Assembly (NCBI RefSeq): GCF_020882245.1
Contig: NC_083598.1
Coordinates: 34,881,858 to 34,945,857, forward strand
From: Rhopalosiphum padi
Taxonomy: Eukaryota > Arthropoda > Insecta > Hemiptera > Aphididae
DNA length: 64,000 nt
Direction of reading: 5' to 3'
The position numbers and the translations under genes are program-made. The notes under the pieces were generated by a model. The model did no database searches and was not told the origin of the DNA. It saw nothing but the letters and a program-made list of their open reading frames with translations. This document shows positions 40,607 through 52,246 of this stretch, piece by piece. Positions within the stretch are counted from its first letter, which is position 1, and each line of letters opens with the position of its first letter.

Positions 40607-41777
40607 TTCCTACATTTTAATGGAACGTGCTAATCATTGAGTTTATCAGATAAATAATAATCATAATATATGAACGCAGTCTATTCGAATCGGCTGTGTG
40701 TATAAATGTATAATAAGTATATGAAATTTACTCGAGTACAAAACATTACTCGTTGTTTCATTATACTGTACTATTGAATGTTCCGGGCACACTCGTGGTA
40801 TAGATTCGTCAAAAATCGAATAAAAAACCAAAATTTACAAAAATATTTTTTTTTCTCTTACAACGATGATCGATGGGGGAAAAATCCTCGAATTTGACAT
40901 ACATACGCATATAATACATCGTTTAGTCGACTCAACTGCCGAACGTGCACACGACACTCTACTACATATAATATCATAACGTTACGATTCGTATTTTGTA
41001 AAATCGTTTACGCCGCGATGCGTCCGACGAGACGGCCGATATGACTATTATACGTTTCGTATATGATGTATACGCCGTGTGTATTCCTTGGACTAGAGCC
41101 GCGTACATATATTATTATTTTATGGGGACCCCGTCGTCTGGTAATCCGTCTTCTGTAAAAAAAAAAAAAAAAACCTGTTCAAATGACGTAGCACTATATT
41201 ATAATATACAATAATGATAATAATAATAATACGTAATATGCGCCGCTGGTACAGTATAGGTATAATGTTATACCGTCTTCGTGCACGCGATTGTGATCGC
41301 CGCCGATAAGTGGCGGTGCTGTATATTATATACCGTCGTCGAAGGCACCCCCGAACCGACGACGGACGCGGGTCGGCTTTGCGCGTCGGCTAAACGAAAT
41401 CCGTTTGTTTGGTTTTTGTTTTTCGATCGAGGATTGACTGCATTGTAAGTGCACGTTTCCTGAGTCTGCGAAGCGGGAGCGTAGGGAGGGGTGTCGAATT
41501 TTCTATCTGCTCTCAGAGTTGTCCACGGTTGAACAATGATTGTTTTAGTGCCCTGATTTGGGTTGCGCAAAATTGGCATACTCTTCCGCTGTACCTAATA
41601 CGTCCGACAGAATATCCAAATCTGTAAATTTTGTTCGAATTAAAATTTTTTTATTAAATTGAAAATATTATCATGACAAAGTAGATTTGTTTTTCTGAAT
41701 AATATAATGAATATAATATTTAACCATAGTAAAAACAACTTTGTCGTTAAACTATATACAGGACTTAAATAAAAAAA

Positions 41778-41850
41778 CTCAAGTAGCTTGAGTAGCTTTT
41801 CCTACAATCGACTATATTATATTTGATTGTAGGAAAAAGCAAAAATTGAG
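41778..41850. repeat. two adjacent hairpin-forming inverted repeats
   Basis: CTCAAG-TAG-CTTGAG at 41778-41792 is a perfect 6-bp stem with a 3-nt loop. Directly next to it, 41795-41809 (GCTTTTCCTACAATC) pairs with 41825-41840 across a loop of about 15 nt, with one bulged A. It could be the core of a small inverted-repeat element or a structured RNA. It matches no microRNA I know. Confidence 0.45.
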
Positions 41851-44800
41851 AATTTGTAGTCAAACATAAAAGTTACAAACACCAGATATTATGACCAAAT
41901 TACGCTGCATCTTATTTTTGCTCTAATTTAAACTTCAAGAGGGACGATCAAACAAATACCCCTACCCGTGCCCTTACTCACTGTTAACTACCACAGAATT
42001 ACAGATTACACGTTGATTCCGTTTGAATAGATTATTATCATATTGGACGACGTGTCGCCTTTACACAGCCATCGGATTGTAGCGTATTAGTCTTGTTGGG
42101 AAATTGTCCACCGCGTTTGATATAGCGTATAAGTAATATACATTATACGCAGACACATGAAAAATATAGATACAGAGAACGGAAGAATTAATAATATAGA
42201 GAAGAATATCATGAGAGATAGAGAGATGTAATATGTAACTCGGCGTCATAAATAATAAGAGCGGTCGACTATAATAGAAACCTGTACTACGCGTCCTTGG
42301 ATATTAAAATTCGGTAGAAAAAAACTACTCGGCGAGGAAGAAGCAGTAAATTGTCTACGACGTTGCGTGCCGTTTGCCGTTGTTGACCCCCACGAGGCAT
42401 ATATATACTATTATAACTATATTATATCGTATGATATAATGTATTTACTTATATACAATATACAATATGCACGTATATATATACGTTTGGGTTTATTAAA
42501 CTGTCTGTGCAAACGGCTGAGAATTTACTGTAAAGATATTTCATTAGTCTCGTTTTTCAATAATTAGACCATAGTCGTACACCGAGTACTAAACTACTAA
42601 TTACTATTCTCACATAAAGAGACCGACAGATTTTCAAAACATATTAGCGAAAGTAAATTTACTGGGAACCGTGGTAGGCGGGTAGTTGATGGCGAGCGCA
42701 CGGTTTTTGACATATTTTTCAAGGTGACACGTGGACCTATCAATTCAAATTCCAGTAAAATAAATAATATAAAGAAATAAAAACCAACATAATTAATATT
42801 GAACGACCAATATTAATAAAACCTATAAACAATAAAAAATTATGTTTTATCATTTCCTATTTGTATTTAAAAAAAAAAAAATGTACCTCTTTGAGAGACA
42901 TAATATGTACTGTGTATAATATTGTTATATGTGTATGTTAAATATTTAATAGTATTCAGCAGTGACACGCGAGCCCCACCGAGTTCACATATACGTTTTT
43001 TCTTGACATTGAGTTTTTAATAGGTTCCACATATTATGTGATGTATTATACCTGCAGTGTACAATTCGTCAAATTTATTATATGGGCACACGTCTTTATA
43101 TTATTATTTATTTTTAATATATACGTATCAACAATTCAACAAAGGGAAGTTTTTAATCGATGTTCTTGCATTTCTACGTCATAATGTTTTAAAATGACAA
43201 CAATATTTATTCGAATTTGTCATAGTGTACCTATCGCGAGGGGGAAAAAATGAAGTAATATTATTATCTACTATTGTGTACCATTGTACCTATACTTAAT
43301 AGATATTCATAGCATGGTTATTAAATTTACATTATTGAAAATAAAATATTTTTATAATACATTATTATAAATTACAGGTTTAAAAATATCATTAAAAGTT
43401 TATACTTTATGACATAGTCTGTACGAATATTGTATACCTAATAATATTTATAAAATGCGTAGGATTGGTGGGATCATTGCATTCGAATATTAGAACGGAT
43501 TTAACTTATTGAGAATACGACATGATGCTCTTAGCGTAGCTTTTGTACCAGACTTATTAATAGTAAATAATATGTTTTGTAGAATATACGTAAAGATTAA
43601 ACATAAAAAATTAGTTTTATTTTCGTCGCTGTCATTTTCAATTATTTATTTCTAAAACGTATAAATCTAGTGTTAACCACCATAAGACATTTTCACTTAT
43701 CCCACACTATTCCTTTCATATGAACATATAATCTATTATAATATTCTAGTCCATATAATTCCTTGGTTACTCCGCAACTTATAAATATATACATATGTAT
43801 GTATATATCATAAGCTATATAGGTAGTCGTATTTTTATATGTTGTCATGTGTTTTTAATTTAAGTAGTTATCCTTAACTTTACTGTACTAAAAATTCAAA
43901 TTTATCGCGTTTAACATTTACGTAAATTAACTGTTAAAAATGTTTTAACGTTCGCGTGATGAAACATCATACGAAAACATGTTAGGTAAATTCTATGCGT
44001 GTTTAAAAAATGTAGAAAAACGCCGAAAACAATATTATGTACGGATAAAAATATATATACACAGATTAAAGGTAAGAATAAAACTAAACCGATTAATTGG
44101 CTGTGGTTACTTTGATCAAAATACAAAACGTATAGGTGCACACTGCACACGCAGACTAAATTATAACCGTCGTGTCGAAGAACTTAACCGTAAAAGTTAA
44201 GATGTTATATTTTAATCGCATAAATATTATATATATTCACGTCTCGTTAGATATATTTACGGGTTATGCTAAGGGGAAAGTGGAAAACGTCAACGTGCGC
44301 AGGTGACTATAAAGTTTATGTGTAATATATATATATATACATATTATGCCTATCTAATAGGACTCTGAGGAAAAACGATGGAATGGAGAAAAAAAATCTG
44401 TTGTATCTTTTTCAGGCCGAGACGTTGAAGCATTATTAAATAAAATTCAATATATATATATATTTATACATATTTGTGTGAGTGTATATATTATATATAC
44501 AGCACACATATACACACATATATAATGTAACACTGTCAGCCCAGCGGTGGATAAATAATCAATCAATTAGGATTACCAGTGGCGGCTGCGGCGGCGGCGG
44601 CGGCGGCCCCGTTGGATTGGCAACTGGATCTCCCACAGGCCACACTTCACCGGATTAGTGGCTCTATTATTCATTGCCTCCCCGCCCGTCCGACTATGCG
44701 TATCTTCGTACCTCCGTCGTTTCTTTTAAACGGGAGTGCGAGAGTGGGAGTGAGAGGGAGAGATCGAGAGGAGACGGTAGTTTATTTTTTTTTTAAGACA

Positions 44801-45200
44801 TTTCGGAAGCCGGCCCACGAATTATCTCGTCCGTATAAAATAAAATAAAACATATTCGTGTGTGAATGCGCATTAAATATATATATATAAAAAAAATAAG
44901 AATAAAATAAAATACGTTTATACGATACAGACGACATTCTTCATAGTCAAACGCACCACGCTGAGAGCATTTGTTTCGTGCGCTATAACATACGAATTAT
45001 TCGAATCGCGTTGGTGCGCACCTACATGACGAACGGTCGTTTCGGGTATCCTGCGCGATATATATATATTGTTATTACCGATCATTATGACGGCGGCGTG
45101 CGGTCGCGTACGGTCCGAAATCCCGCACAGCGGCGTCGCTGTATACAATAATATACCGACGTACGTACTGTACCGGTCGTGTTTGTTTTTTATGTTTCTC

Positions 45201-45224
45201 TTTTTTTTCTTTTTTTTTTTTTTT
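45201..45224. repeat. poly-T tract
   Basis: T8, C, then T15 within 24 bp. It gives poly-Phe or poly-Lys in translation on the two strands. Confidence 0.85.
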
Positions 45225-46091
45225 GTCATTCGTTCGCTTTTAATCTCCCGGGGTTCGTGTTTGCGATTTTTTCCCCTAGTGATGGCGGCGGTCACGGCAG
45301 GATAGCTATAGCCTATAACGTATGTATCCGGAAAACGGGAATCCGAATATTTATAAGTATATTATAATGTATATAGCGTAGCGCAGTCGTCGCTCCACTT
45401 ATAGACCCTAAACTGCACGTGATGTATACAACACATGTGTCGTGGTAAAGTCGCACGACGTCCAGGCCCCAGAGACACGGCCAACGGAAAGGCCCGACGG
45501 TATCGTTGTCGATTTATTAACCGGCCGGCCGGTCGACGAATTCGCGAGTGCTACTAACTGCAGTGCTATAACGACATATTAATAAACATTATATAGTGTT
45601 TTGGTTGTACTGCGGTTTGTTGTATTATTATGTTAAGCGAAATGATTTCTGCTGGCGCAGTGCGTCCTATAGCGAGATTATATTACACGGAATTCTGTTT
45701 TCGTCCTAAATCGTTGTGGTTTTCGTTGAGATGGGTAAAAATTCGTCTTGCCGCATAAAATCGATAAAAAGTAAAACGTAAAAGAAACCGACACACATAA
45801 TGGTACTGGCCTTATTTTTTTTTTTTACACACAATATACGTAAAGAAAACGTGTAATCAATTCTTTAATTAACTCTATTCATGTACAATAGTAGCTCCGG
45901 ATCTCCCTACTCCAGGGGAAAATTAATTAATATGTTTTTCCAACGCATTGACGTTGAGTAAAGACAAACTGTGTAGCCAATAGAATCAATGATGTACGTT
46001 CGGCCGGTGTAGAAATGTAAATACACGTGTTGAATCGAGTGTTCATTGAATTCGGTTTTAAAAGATTTGAGACTTTAATTCCCATACAATG

Positions 46092-46111
46092 TATATATAT
46101 ATATATATATA
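46092..46111. repeat. TA microsatellite
   Basis: A perfect TA dinucleotide run. Confidence 0.9.
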
Positions 46112-47472
46112 AGTATACTAAAAACACCGAAATAATAATCAGTATGTACAGCGATGATGTATATGGTGTTGGTTGAAAGGAGCACACTCTCGAGCGGTCG
46201 TACTCAAAACCGAATTTTGCCGACTCGCTTTTTCCATTAATCAAACCAGATGACTGGGCGGGCGGGAAAAGCTGGCGGAAAATGAGCGTACACAAGTCGT
46301 CTACTTTTACGTCCGCGGTATATACATCCCCGTCCTCTCAGATCGTGTTAAATATCCGCCTTCCCGCGCTCCGCAACAAATCCAGACGCATCGGTAACCA
46401 TTTCGTATTGTGTGCATGTGAGTGCCCGCGAGGATTTTCTGGATTTTAAAAACGAGCCCGGAGGCGGTGGTAATGGGTTAGGGGAAAAAATTCTCTGCCA
46501 GCAAATATCATTCTCTTTGATGACGTTACCCGCGAAACGTTTCTACTACGCACGTCATCCCCACCTTGTGCACCGCACATGACTCCATCATTTTTCCGTT
46601 CGCAACCCCTCTGACGTGCAGTACCGTATTCTTATTATATACATTTTTAAACGTAAACGTATTGTCTGTGATCTTGTGACGTATATTACTCTATTATAAA
46701 ATATTTCTTTTTCAGGTGGGAGGAGAGGGTTGAGAAGAATAATAACGGGCTGCGGACTGTCCGTTTTGTCGGTCAGTGATCGTTGTGGTAGAGGAAATGG
46801 GCTGTGGTTAAACGCGTGACAAACCAGACTTGGGCGTTGGAAGTGAAAATGATATTTGACAGTAATTGTAGTAATATATTAAAGTCGGATTTATGAGTGG
46901 TCTATTAAATTTTGAAACGTAGGTACATATATATAACCGATCAAATACTAAAATAGCCATTCGACATATTGTCGTGTTGTACACTCCCGCACGCGCATAT
47001 CATATTATTATTACTATTACACGGCTTAAAATAGGTAACTATATTTTATCGTGTATATCAAATCATTATGTTCACTATCGAGTCATTGAATCTCGATTAG
47101 TTTGGATACAGAAGACTATATCGATATCTTTGTGTTGGACCATAACGCTATGTTTATGTCTAAATGTATATCACAAATAGATTATATACCTACAGAATAT
47201 TACTTCACGAAAACCAAGTAGATAAAAACCCCACGAATTTCGTACCAAAGCCCAGTAACACTCATGGCAAAATACCATGTATTTGAAACCCTACGATAAT
47301 CCAAAACGAGCACCGCCTAGTTCGGAAATTGAAATATCACATTAGGTCGTATTGTAGTTATAATAATATATAGGCACTTAATAGAAAATAATCGATTGGC
47401 ATTCAACTCACGACGGCCTCTCCTATCGTCCGTAATGGGTATGTAAAATCAACAAGTACATACATGTTTATG

Positions 47473-47475
<3 letters not shown>

Positions 47476-47507
<32 letters not shown>
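47476..47507. repeat. TA microsatellite
   Basis: A perfect TA run of 32 bp, the longest TA run in the window. Confidence 0.9.
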
Positions 47508-47511
<4 letters not shown>

Positions 47512-49358
47512 TATACGTCCTCGGTTCTGCAGTTCTAGTTATGACCATTTGAATTTGTAATAATTCTTTCGAGTTTGATTTACGTCAGTTATTCATATCA
47601 AGAATTGCGCACTTGTCAACCGCATCACGTATGGTCTTTATTTATTGTATGCGCGCGTGCGGGCGCGTGGTCGATGTATATTGTCCATGTCCATAATATG
47701 TAGGTTAATGGGAAAATATTGGGTTGATTGAACCGAATAAATGTTCCTGCTCGAATTAAAGTCTTGTTGGCAAATTAACAGCGTCACTGCAAAAACGGAA
47801 AATCACACAACACGCCCACACACATTATATTATTATTAATTTATGATTTAAATGTAAACATAAAATACAATTTACATCGTTAATAATAGTATAACATATT
47901 TTATAATACGTATGTATCTATTACGCATAGGTATGTATACAAAAATATTATAACATCTATAAAATGTGACGAAATATATTTTTTCTCGACTGTATGTGAA
48001 AAGTGTGCAGTAGACGCTGTGAAAACTACACACTATATACAACCTCTATCTATATTATATTATACAGCACAACCCCGAGGTACATACACACCATATATTT
48101 AATGTGTAAAAAAATGTCCCTCCTGTGAACGCAAGGCAACAACAGTATGGGTCACAGCGAACGTTTTACAGTTCGTAAATACACATTATTTAATTTGCGG
48201 AGAATATTAAAAGTCTCACTATGAAATATTTCCTCGTGATATTTTCGTTGCCCTAAATGGCGATCTACTATTCTTCGTGTACGATTTTACACGTGTGGTA
48301 TTATGTAGGCATATAGGCAGTGCGCTCGGGGTGTCGTGTAATTTATAACACACAGCTATTTTAATCTCGACAATACACATTATTTTATACGTTTATTGCA
48401 CTATTATGTTTCGTTTAGTTCCAATAATATAATAGTAATATGCGTATAAACACAATACATCATTGTATAATAATAAATATAAAAACTTACTCTATTTACA
48501 AAAGTGTCGAAATGTTCACAGCATCACTGGTGATTTTTTCATTATGATAATGTGATAGATAATTGGCCAATGATAATTATCATTTAAGCGACGAAGCCTA
48601 TCGCCTATGGCTTTGACTATTTAGTATTCATACATAGATAATAACCAACCCAATGATGACTTTCTTCCTTCTTCCAACACCAAACCTGTAAGTAATAGGT
48701 ATTATCTTATTACACTATAAACACACTATGTTACATTAATAATCATTTTCATTTTTATACAATTTAGTAAACTATATAATAATAATTATATAATATACAC
48801 TACCTATACATTGATCGCACATTTACAGATACGGCAACATTTCTTTTTTAAAATGTCGACTTTCACAACATATTAAATTAAATTATAGCAATTATAAATT
48901 AAATGCCAACTTAAACAATACACTTTTTATAGCCATTAAACAACACGGTTTAGCTAGTACAAAATATTTTATAGGGTTGTCGGGTAGTGACTCACCCCAT
49001 CTGCATTGGGCATAGTTAACCGTTCGTACATTGATACATATCATTATAACAGTTTAGACGAGAACATGGTGTACTATACCAGGTATAGAAACAAAATACA
49101 ATTTCTATTGACTATATAATTAAAGCTTTTAAAAATACTGAACAGGATAAAGAGACCAGGTGATAGGCGCTCGTCTCGCTTCGATAATCTTGGTGCACAA
49201 TGAACGATGGTGGTTGTTGGTATATTGCAAATTTTAAAACAATGATCAAACTATCAAAGTATATTGTCTCTATATTTAAGCGATGACTTAGAATGAGCAT
49301 TATAAATGTCACTATAGTTAAAATATATTAAATTATTTTGAAATATTTAGGTTTAGTA

Positions 49359-49362
49359 TTAA
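49359..49362. repeat. left TTAA target-site duplication
   Basis: TTAA immediately precedes the left terminal CCC. It matches TTAA at 52032-52035, as expected for piggyBac-superfamily insertion. Confidence 0.9.
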
Positions 49363-49375
49363 CCCTTTCAGACCC
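49363..49375 (+). repeat. left terminal inverted repeat
   Basis: CCCTTTCAGACCC, 13 bp. It pairs with the right end at 12 of 13 positions. Confidence 0.9.
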
Positions 49376-49377
49376 AG

Positions 49378-49395
49378 TGATGCCATATGGAATCA
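49378..49395. repeat. 18-bp palindrome copy 1
   Basis: TGATGCCATATGGAATCA begins 2 bp inside the left terminal repeat and is preceded by CCCAG. It is a near-palindrome with one mismatched pair. Confidence 0.85.
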
Positions 49396-49435
49396 TAATA
49401 TTTAGTATTTTTTCTTATTTTTATGATGAGCCCAA

Positions 49436-49453
49436 TGATTCCATATGGAATCA
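49436..49453. repeat. 18-bp palindrome copy 2 (perfect)
   Basis: TGATTCCATATGGAATCA is its own reverse complement. It starts 58 bp after the first copy and is preceded by CCCAA. Confidence 0.9.
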
Positions 49454-49599
49454 ATTCTTATAAGAAATTTTGTGTTCTATCCATTGGTATCACTGTTTTA
49501 ACGATAAAGTGATCATTGATAATATTATTATCAGTTGTTGTCAAATTTTTTCAACCGTTACGACGGGAACTACTTTTAGATTTATTTCCTCAATTTTCG

Positions 49600-49800
49600 G
49601 TAAGTAATTTATATTTTATTATGCTTGCAATTACATTTTCTTATGTAAAATACGCAGATTATTCTAAAAATGTCTTTAGTTTAATTGTGTTATTGTTATT
49701 TTGGCTGTTACGAGAATGTTATTTGATGATTCCAATTGGCATCATTGGTTCTATACGAGTATATATTTTATTGTGCAAATATTACTTTCATTTTTTTCAG
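49600..49800 (+). other. inferred leader intron of the transposase gene
   Basis: GTAAGT at 49600-49605 and TTTTTTTCAG ending at 49800 are near-consensus donor and acceptor sites, 201 bp apart and 12 bp ahead of the start codon. The open frame at 49516-49803 runs through the intron and is therefore probably not translated. Confidence 0.7.
49727..49744. repeat. 18-bp palindrome copy 3, inside the leader intron
   Basis: TGATTCCAATTGGCATCA is a diverged copy of the terminal palindromes. Read on the minus strand it is preceded by CCAA, as the copies near the ends are. Confidence 0.75.
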
Positions 49801-49812
49801 TAAATTTATACT

Positions 49813-51659
49813 ATGGCTCTAAATGATGCTGAAATAGAAAACCTCCTTAGAGGAGATATGTCTGATATAGAAGATTTTAATGATGATGAAGATGATCTCA
49901 ATGAAGAACAAATTATTATTCAACATATTGCTGAAATTACAGAGTTTATAGATTTGAATAATGCTGAAATGGACAATTTGGTAAATAAATTGTAATTTTT
50001 ATTATGTTTATTGTTTCTATAATATCTTTTGAACTTAAGGAAAGAGAACAATGCCTCTTAGATGGTGAAATATCTTTAACACAAGATTTATTAAACAAAA
50101 GTGACAATACTGAAGAAGCTGATGTTGAAAAAGAAAATGAACAGTTACCAGCTAATTGGGTTACAGGTTCTTGGGAAAACCAAAAATACCCATTTAATTC
50201 TATGATGTCTGCTCCCCCTGTAGAACCACATACTCCATTGGAGTATTTTAAACAATTTTTTGACTCAAAAATTGTAGAAAATATTGTTTATCAAACTAAT
50301 TTGTATTCTGTACAAAAAAATGGCAGTAGTATTAATACAAATTCAAATGAAATGGAACAGTTTTTTGGTATGCATATGTGTATGTCTGTCATTAAAATGC
50401 CTGCTTACAGAATGTATTGGGCACAGTATACAAAATATTCTATGATTAGTGACACAATGTCACGTAATCGATTCACTGCTTTACGTACACATGTACATTT
50501 TAATGACAACACTAATTGTTTTCCATCTACAGATATTAGACATGACAAACTTTTTAAAATTCGGCCATTTATTGATGCTATACAACATAATTTTAAATTA
50601 ATAGAACCTGAAGAACATTTGGCAATAGATGAAATTATTATACCTTTTAAAGGTAGAAGTTCTATGAAGCAATACAACAAGTCAAAACCGCATAAATGGG
50701 GCATCAAAATGTTTGCTTTGGCTTCAAAATCAGGTATAGTACATGATTTTGAAATTTATGTTGGAAAAGGGACAGTGAAGTCAAGTACTAATCTTGGGCT
50801 AAGTGGAGATATTGTGATTCGTTTATCTGAAATAATACCTAAGAACAAGAACTTCAAGCTGAGTTTTGACAATTGGTTTACTTCATACAATTTGATAGTA
50901 AGTTTAAAAAATCATGGAATTTTAGGTGTTGGAACTGTTAGATCGAACAGGTTATCAGGGTGTCAGTTTGAAAATGATAAAAACCTCAAAAAGTCAGGAA
51001 GAGGATCTTATGACACAAAAATCGATACCACAAATGCAATTGTTGCATGTAAATGGTTTGACAATAAAACTGTGCATTTAGTTTCAAACTACATTGGTCC
51101 AGAACCTCTTGATCAGGTTCAACGTTGGTCAATGGCAGATAAGTCAAGAATACCAATTGAAAGACCAGCTATAGTCAAAGAGTATAACTCTTTTATGGGT
51201 GCTATTGATTTGCATGATATGCTGGTTGAGATTTATCGAACAGATATTAAATGTAAGAGGTATTACATTAGAATTATTTTTCATATTATAGATATGTGTA
51301 TAGTGAACAGCTGGCTTATGTATAAACGTCATTGCAAACAGTTGAATATAATAAAGCATGATTCTTTACTAATATTCAAGATGAATATTGCATTAGGTCT
51401 ACTGAAGGCTGGAAAAGACAAAATAAACACAAGAAAATCTTCTTTGACACCACCGAGTAAGAACAGATACAAGAGATCAAATGCACCAGTTCCAGATGTG
51501 AGATTTGATGGTTATCAACATTGGCCTGAACTATCTGATGACAAAAAAAGATGTAAATTTTGTGTTCAACCATACTCCAGAACAAAATGTTCAAAATGCA
51601 ATGTGGCTTTATGCTTTAATTCTAGTCGGAATTGTTTCAAAAGTTACCATGAGAAATAA
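49813..51659 (+). CDS. piggyBac-family transposase (spliced, 595 aa)
   Basis: The product cuts and pastes the element at TTAA sites. The best model joins 49813-49980 (56 codons) to 50040-51659 (539 codons plus stop). The 59-bp intron removed (GTAAAT...TTAAG) is in phase 0, and the joined 595 residues match the usual length of about 594. The N-terminus is acidic (DDEDDLNEE), as in the family. The RNase H-like core has D253 in LAIDEIIIPF, D333 in FDNWFTS, and D446 and D449 in GAIDLHD. These correspond to the DDD catalytic triad plus the extra Asp of classical piggyBac, at almost the same positions. The C-terminus carries a cross-brace cysteine-rich domain (CxxC-x8-CxxC-x4-C-x6-C-x4-H), which in piggyBac binds the internal repeats. 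Unspliced, the second exon could start at the ATG at 50004 (551 residues), losing the acidic start. No frameshift or lost key residue is visible. Confidence 0.93.
49981..50039 (+). other. inferred 59-bp coding intron of the transposase gene
   Basis: The donor is TTG|GTAAAT and the acceptor CTTAAG|GAA. Both flanks are in frame, and the intron contains the only in-frame stop between the two open frames. Its small size is normal for insects. RNA evidence is lacking. Confidence 0.7.
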
Positions 51660-51675
51660 GTTTCTATTACTATTG

Positions 51676-51784
51676 ATTGATATTGTTATTTTTATTATTA
51701 TTTATAATTTATATACAACAAGTTACTATTTTAATTGATATTGTTATTTTTATTATTATTTATATACAACAAGTTACTATTTTA
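51676..51784. repeat. tandem duplication in the transposase 3' UTR
   Basis: A unit of 58 bp (51676-51733) is repeated as 51 bp (51734-51784), the second copy lacking an internal 7 bp. The match is otherwise nearly exact, so it is a recent slippage or duplication event. Confidence 0.8.
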
Positions 51785-51829
51785 ATGTGATAAATTGTTA
51801 AAAATGTGATGTTTTAATATTTTGTAAGA

Positions 51830-51835
51830 AATAAA
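51830..51835 (+). terminator. poly(A) signal of the transposase gene
   Basis: AATAAA lies 171 bp after the stop codon and upstream of the right palindrome, so the transcript probably ends inside the element. Confidence 0.6.
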
Positions 51836-51879
51836 GTTATTTTTTGAAAAGTTTAAAATGAGTACCCCTATGTTCCCAA

Positions 51880-51897
51880 TGATGCCACATGGCATCA
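51880..51897. repeat. 18-bp palindrome copy 4, right end
   Basis: TGATGCCACATGGCATCA, preceded by CCCAA. On the minus strand it is preceded by CCAGACC, repeating the order of the left terminus (CAGACCCAG then the palindrome). Confidence 0.85.
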
Positions 51898-52018
51898 GGT
51901 CTGGAAAACTTTGAGCTTTTCATGAAAATCAAAAAAAAAAAATTTTTTTTTCTTATTTGAGCTCTATATAGTAATATTAGAAAAAAAAAACCATACAATT
52001 TTAAGTATTTCTAGTAGT

Positions 52019-52031
52019 GGGCCTGAAAGGG
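52019..52031 (-). repeat. right terminal inverted repeat
   Basis: GGGCCTGAAAGGG on the plus strand, the complement of the left end with one mismatch. Confidence 0.9.
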
Positions 52032-52035
52032 TTAA
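52032..52035. repeat. right TTAA target-site duplication
   Basis: It immediately follows the terminal GGG and matches 49359-49362. Confidence 0.9.
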
Positions 52036-52226
52036 CAAATAGGTAGTCAAATAATTAATAAATAGTCGTTTATATAATAAACCCCTAATAAGCGATGGAA
52101 AAATGACGATCTTGCAGTTGGGTTACGTTTATGCATATATTATGAATATATAAAAAATGTAATTTATATAGTCGTGGTTTGTGGATATAATCGATTTCAT
52201 TAATAAATTATTTTTAAGCTTATTAA

Positions 52227-52246
52227 ATGACGGTCGTAACCGTCAT
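52227..52246. repeat. 8-bp stem hairpin
   Basis: ATGACGGT and ACCGTCAT flank a 4-nt CGTA loop. It is a perfect small inverted repeat of unknown meaning and may be chance. Confidence 0.5.

Larger units (their letters stand above)
40620..49358. other. gene-poor region between repeat cluster and transposon
   Basis: GC-rich patches at about 41.27-41.5, 44.57-44.75, 45.0-45.55 and 46.24-46.6 kb carry only short frames with no domain. A minus-strand frame at 45927-46295 starts with TTG and runs into a TA repeat, so it is not called. The remainder is AT-rich with TA and A/T runs. Confidence 0.45.
49363..52031 (+). mobile_element. complete piggyBac-type DNA transposon (2669 bp)
   Basis: The element is bounded by TTAA on both sides and begins CCCTTTCAGACCC. 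It ends with the complement of CCCTTTCAGGCCC, which gives 13-bp terminal inverted repeats with one mismatch. It encodes one transposase gene in the plus orientation with an inferred leader intron and one coding intron. Four copies of an 18-bp palindrome lie near its ends and in the leader intron, and a poly(A) signal lies at 51830-51835. In the classical piggyBac, 13-bp terminal repeats are followed by 19-bp internal repeats at unequal spacing; here the left palindrome follows the terminal repeat after 2 bp and the right one lies 121 bp inside. Near-identical ends, an unbroken target duplication and an intact gene suggest a fairly recent insertion. Present activity is not shown. Confidence 0.93.

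Noticed and set aside
45927..46295. 122-codon minus-strand frame
   Set aside because: It has a TTG start, runs into a TA microsatellite and has no known motif.
49516..49803. 95-codon hydrophobic frame at the transposon 5' end
   Set aside because: It runs through a GTAAGT...TTTCAG intron and its composition reflects AT-rich sequence; the transposase start lies just after it.
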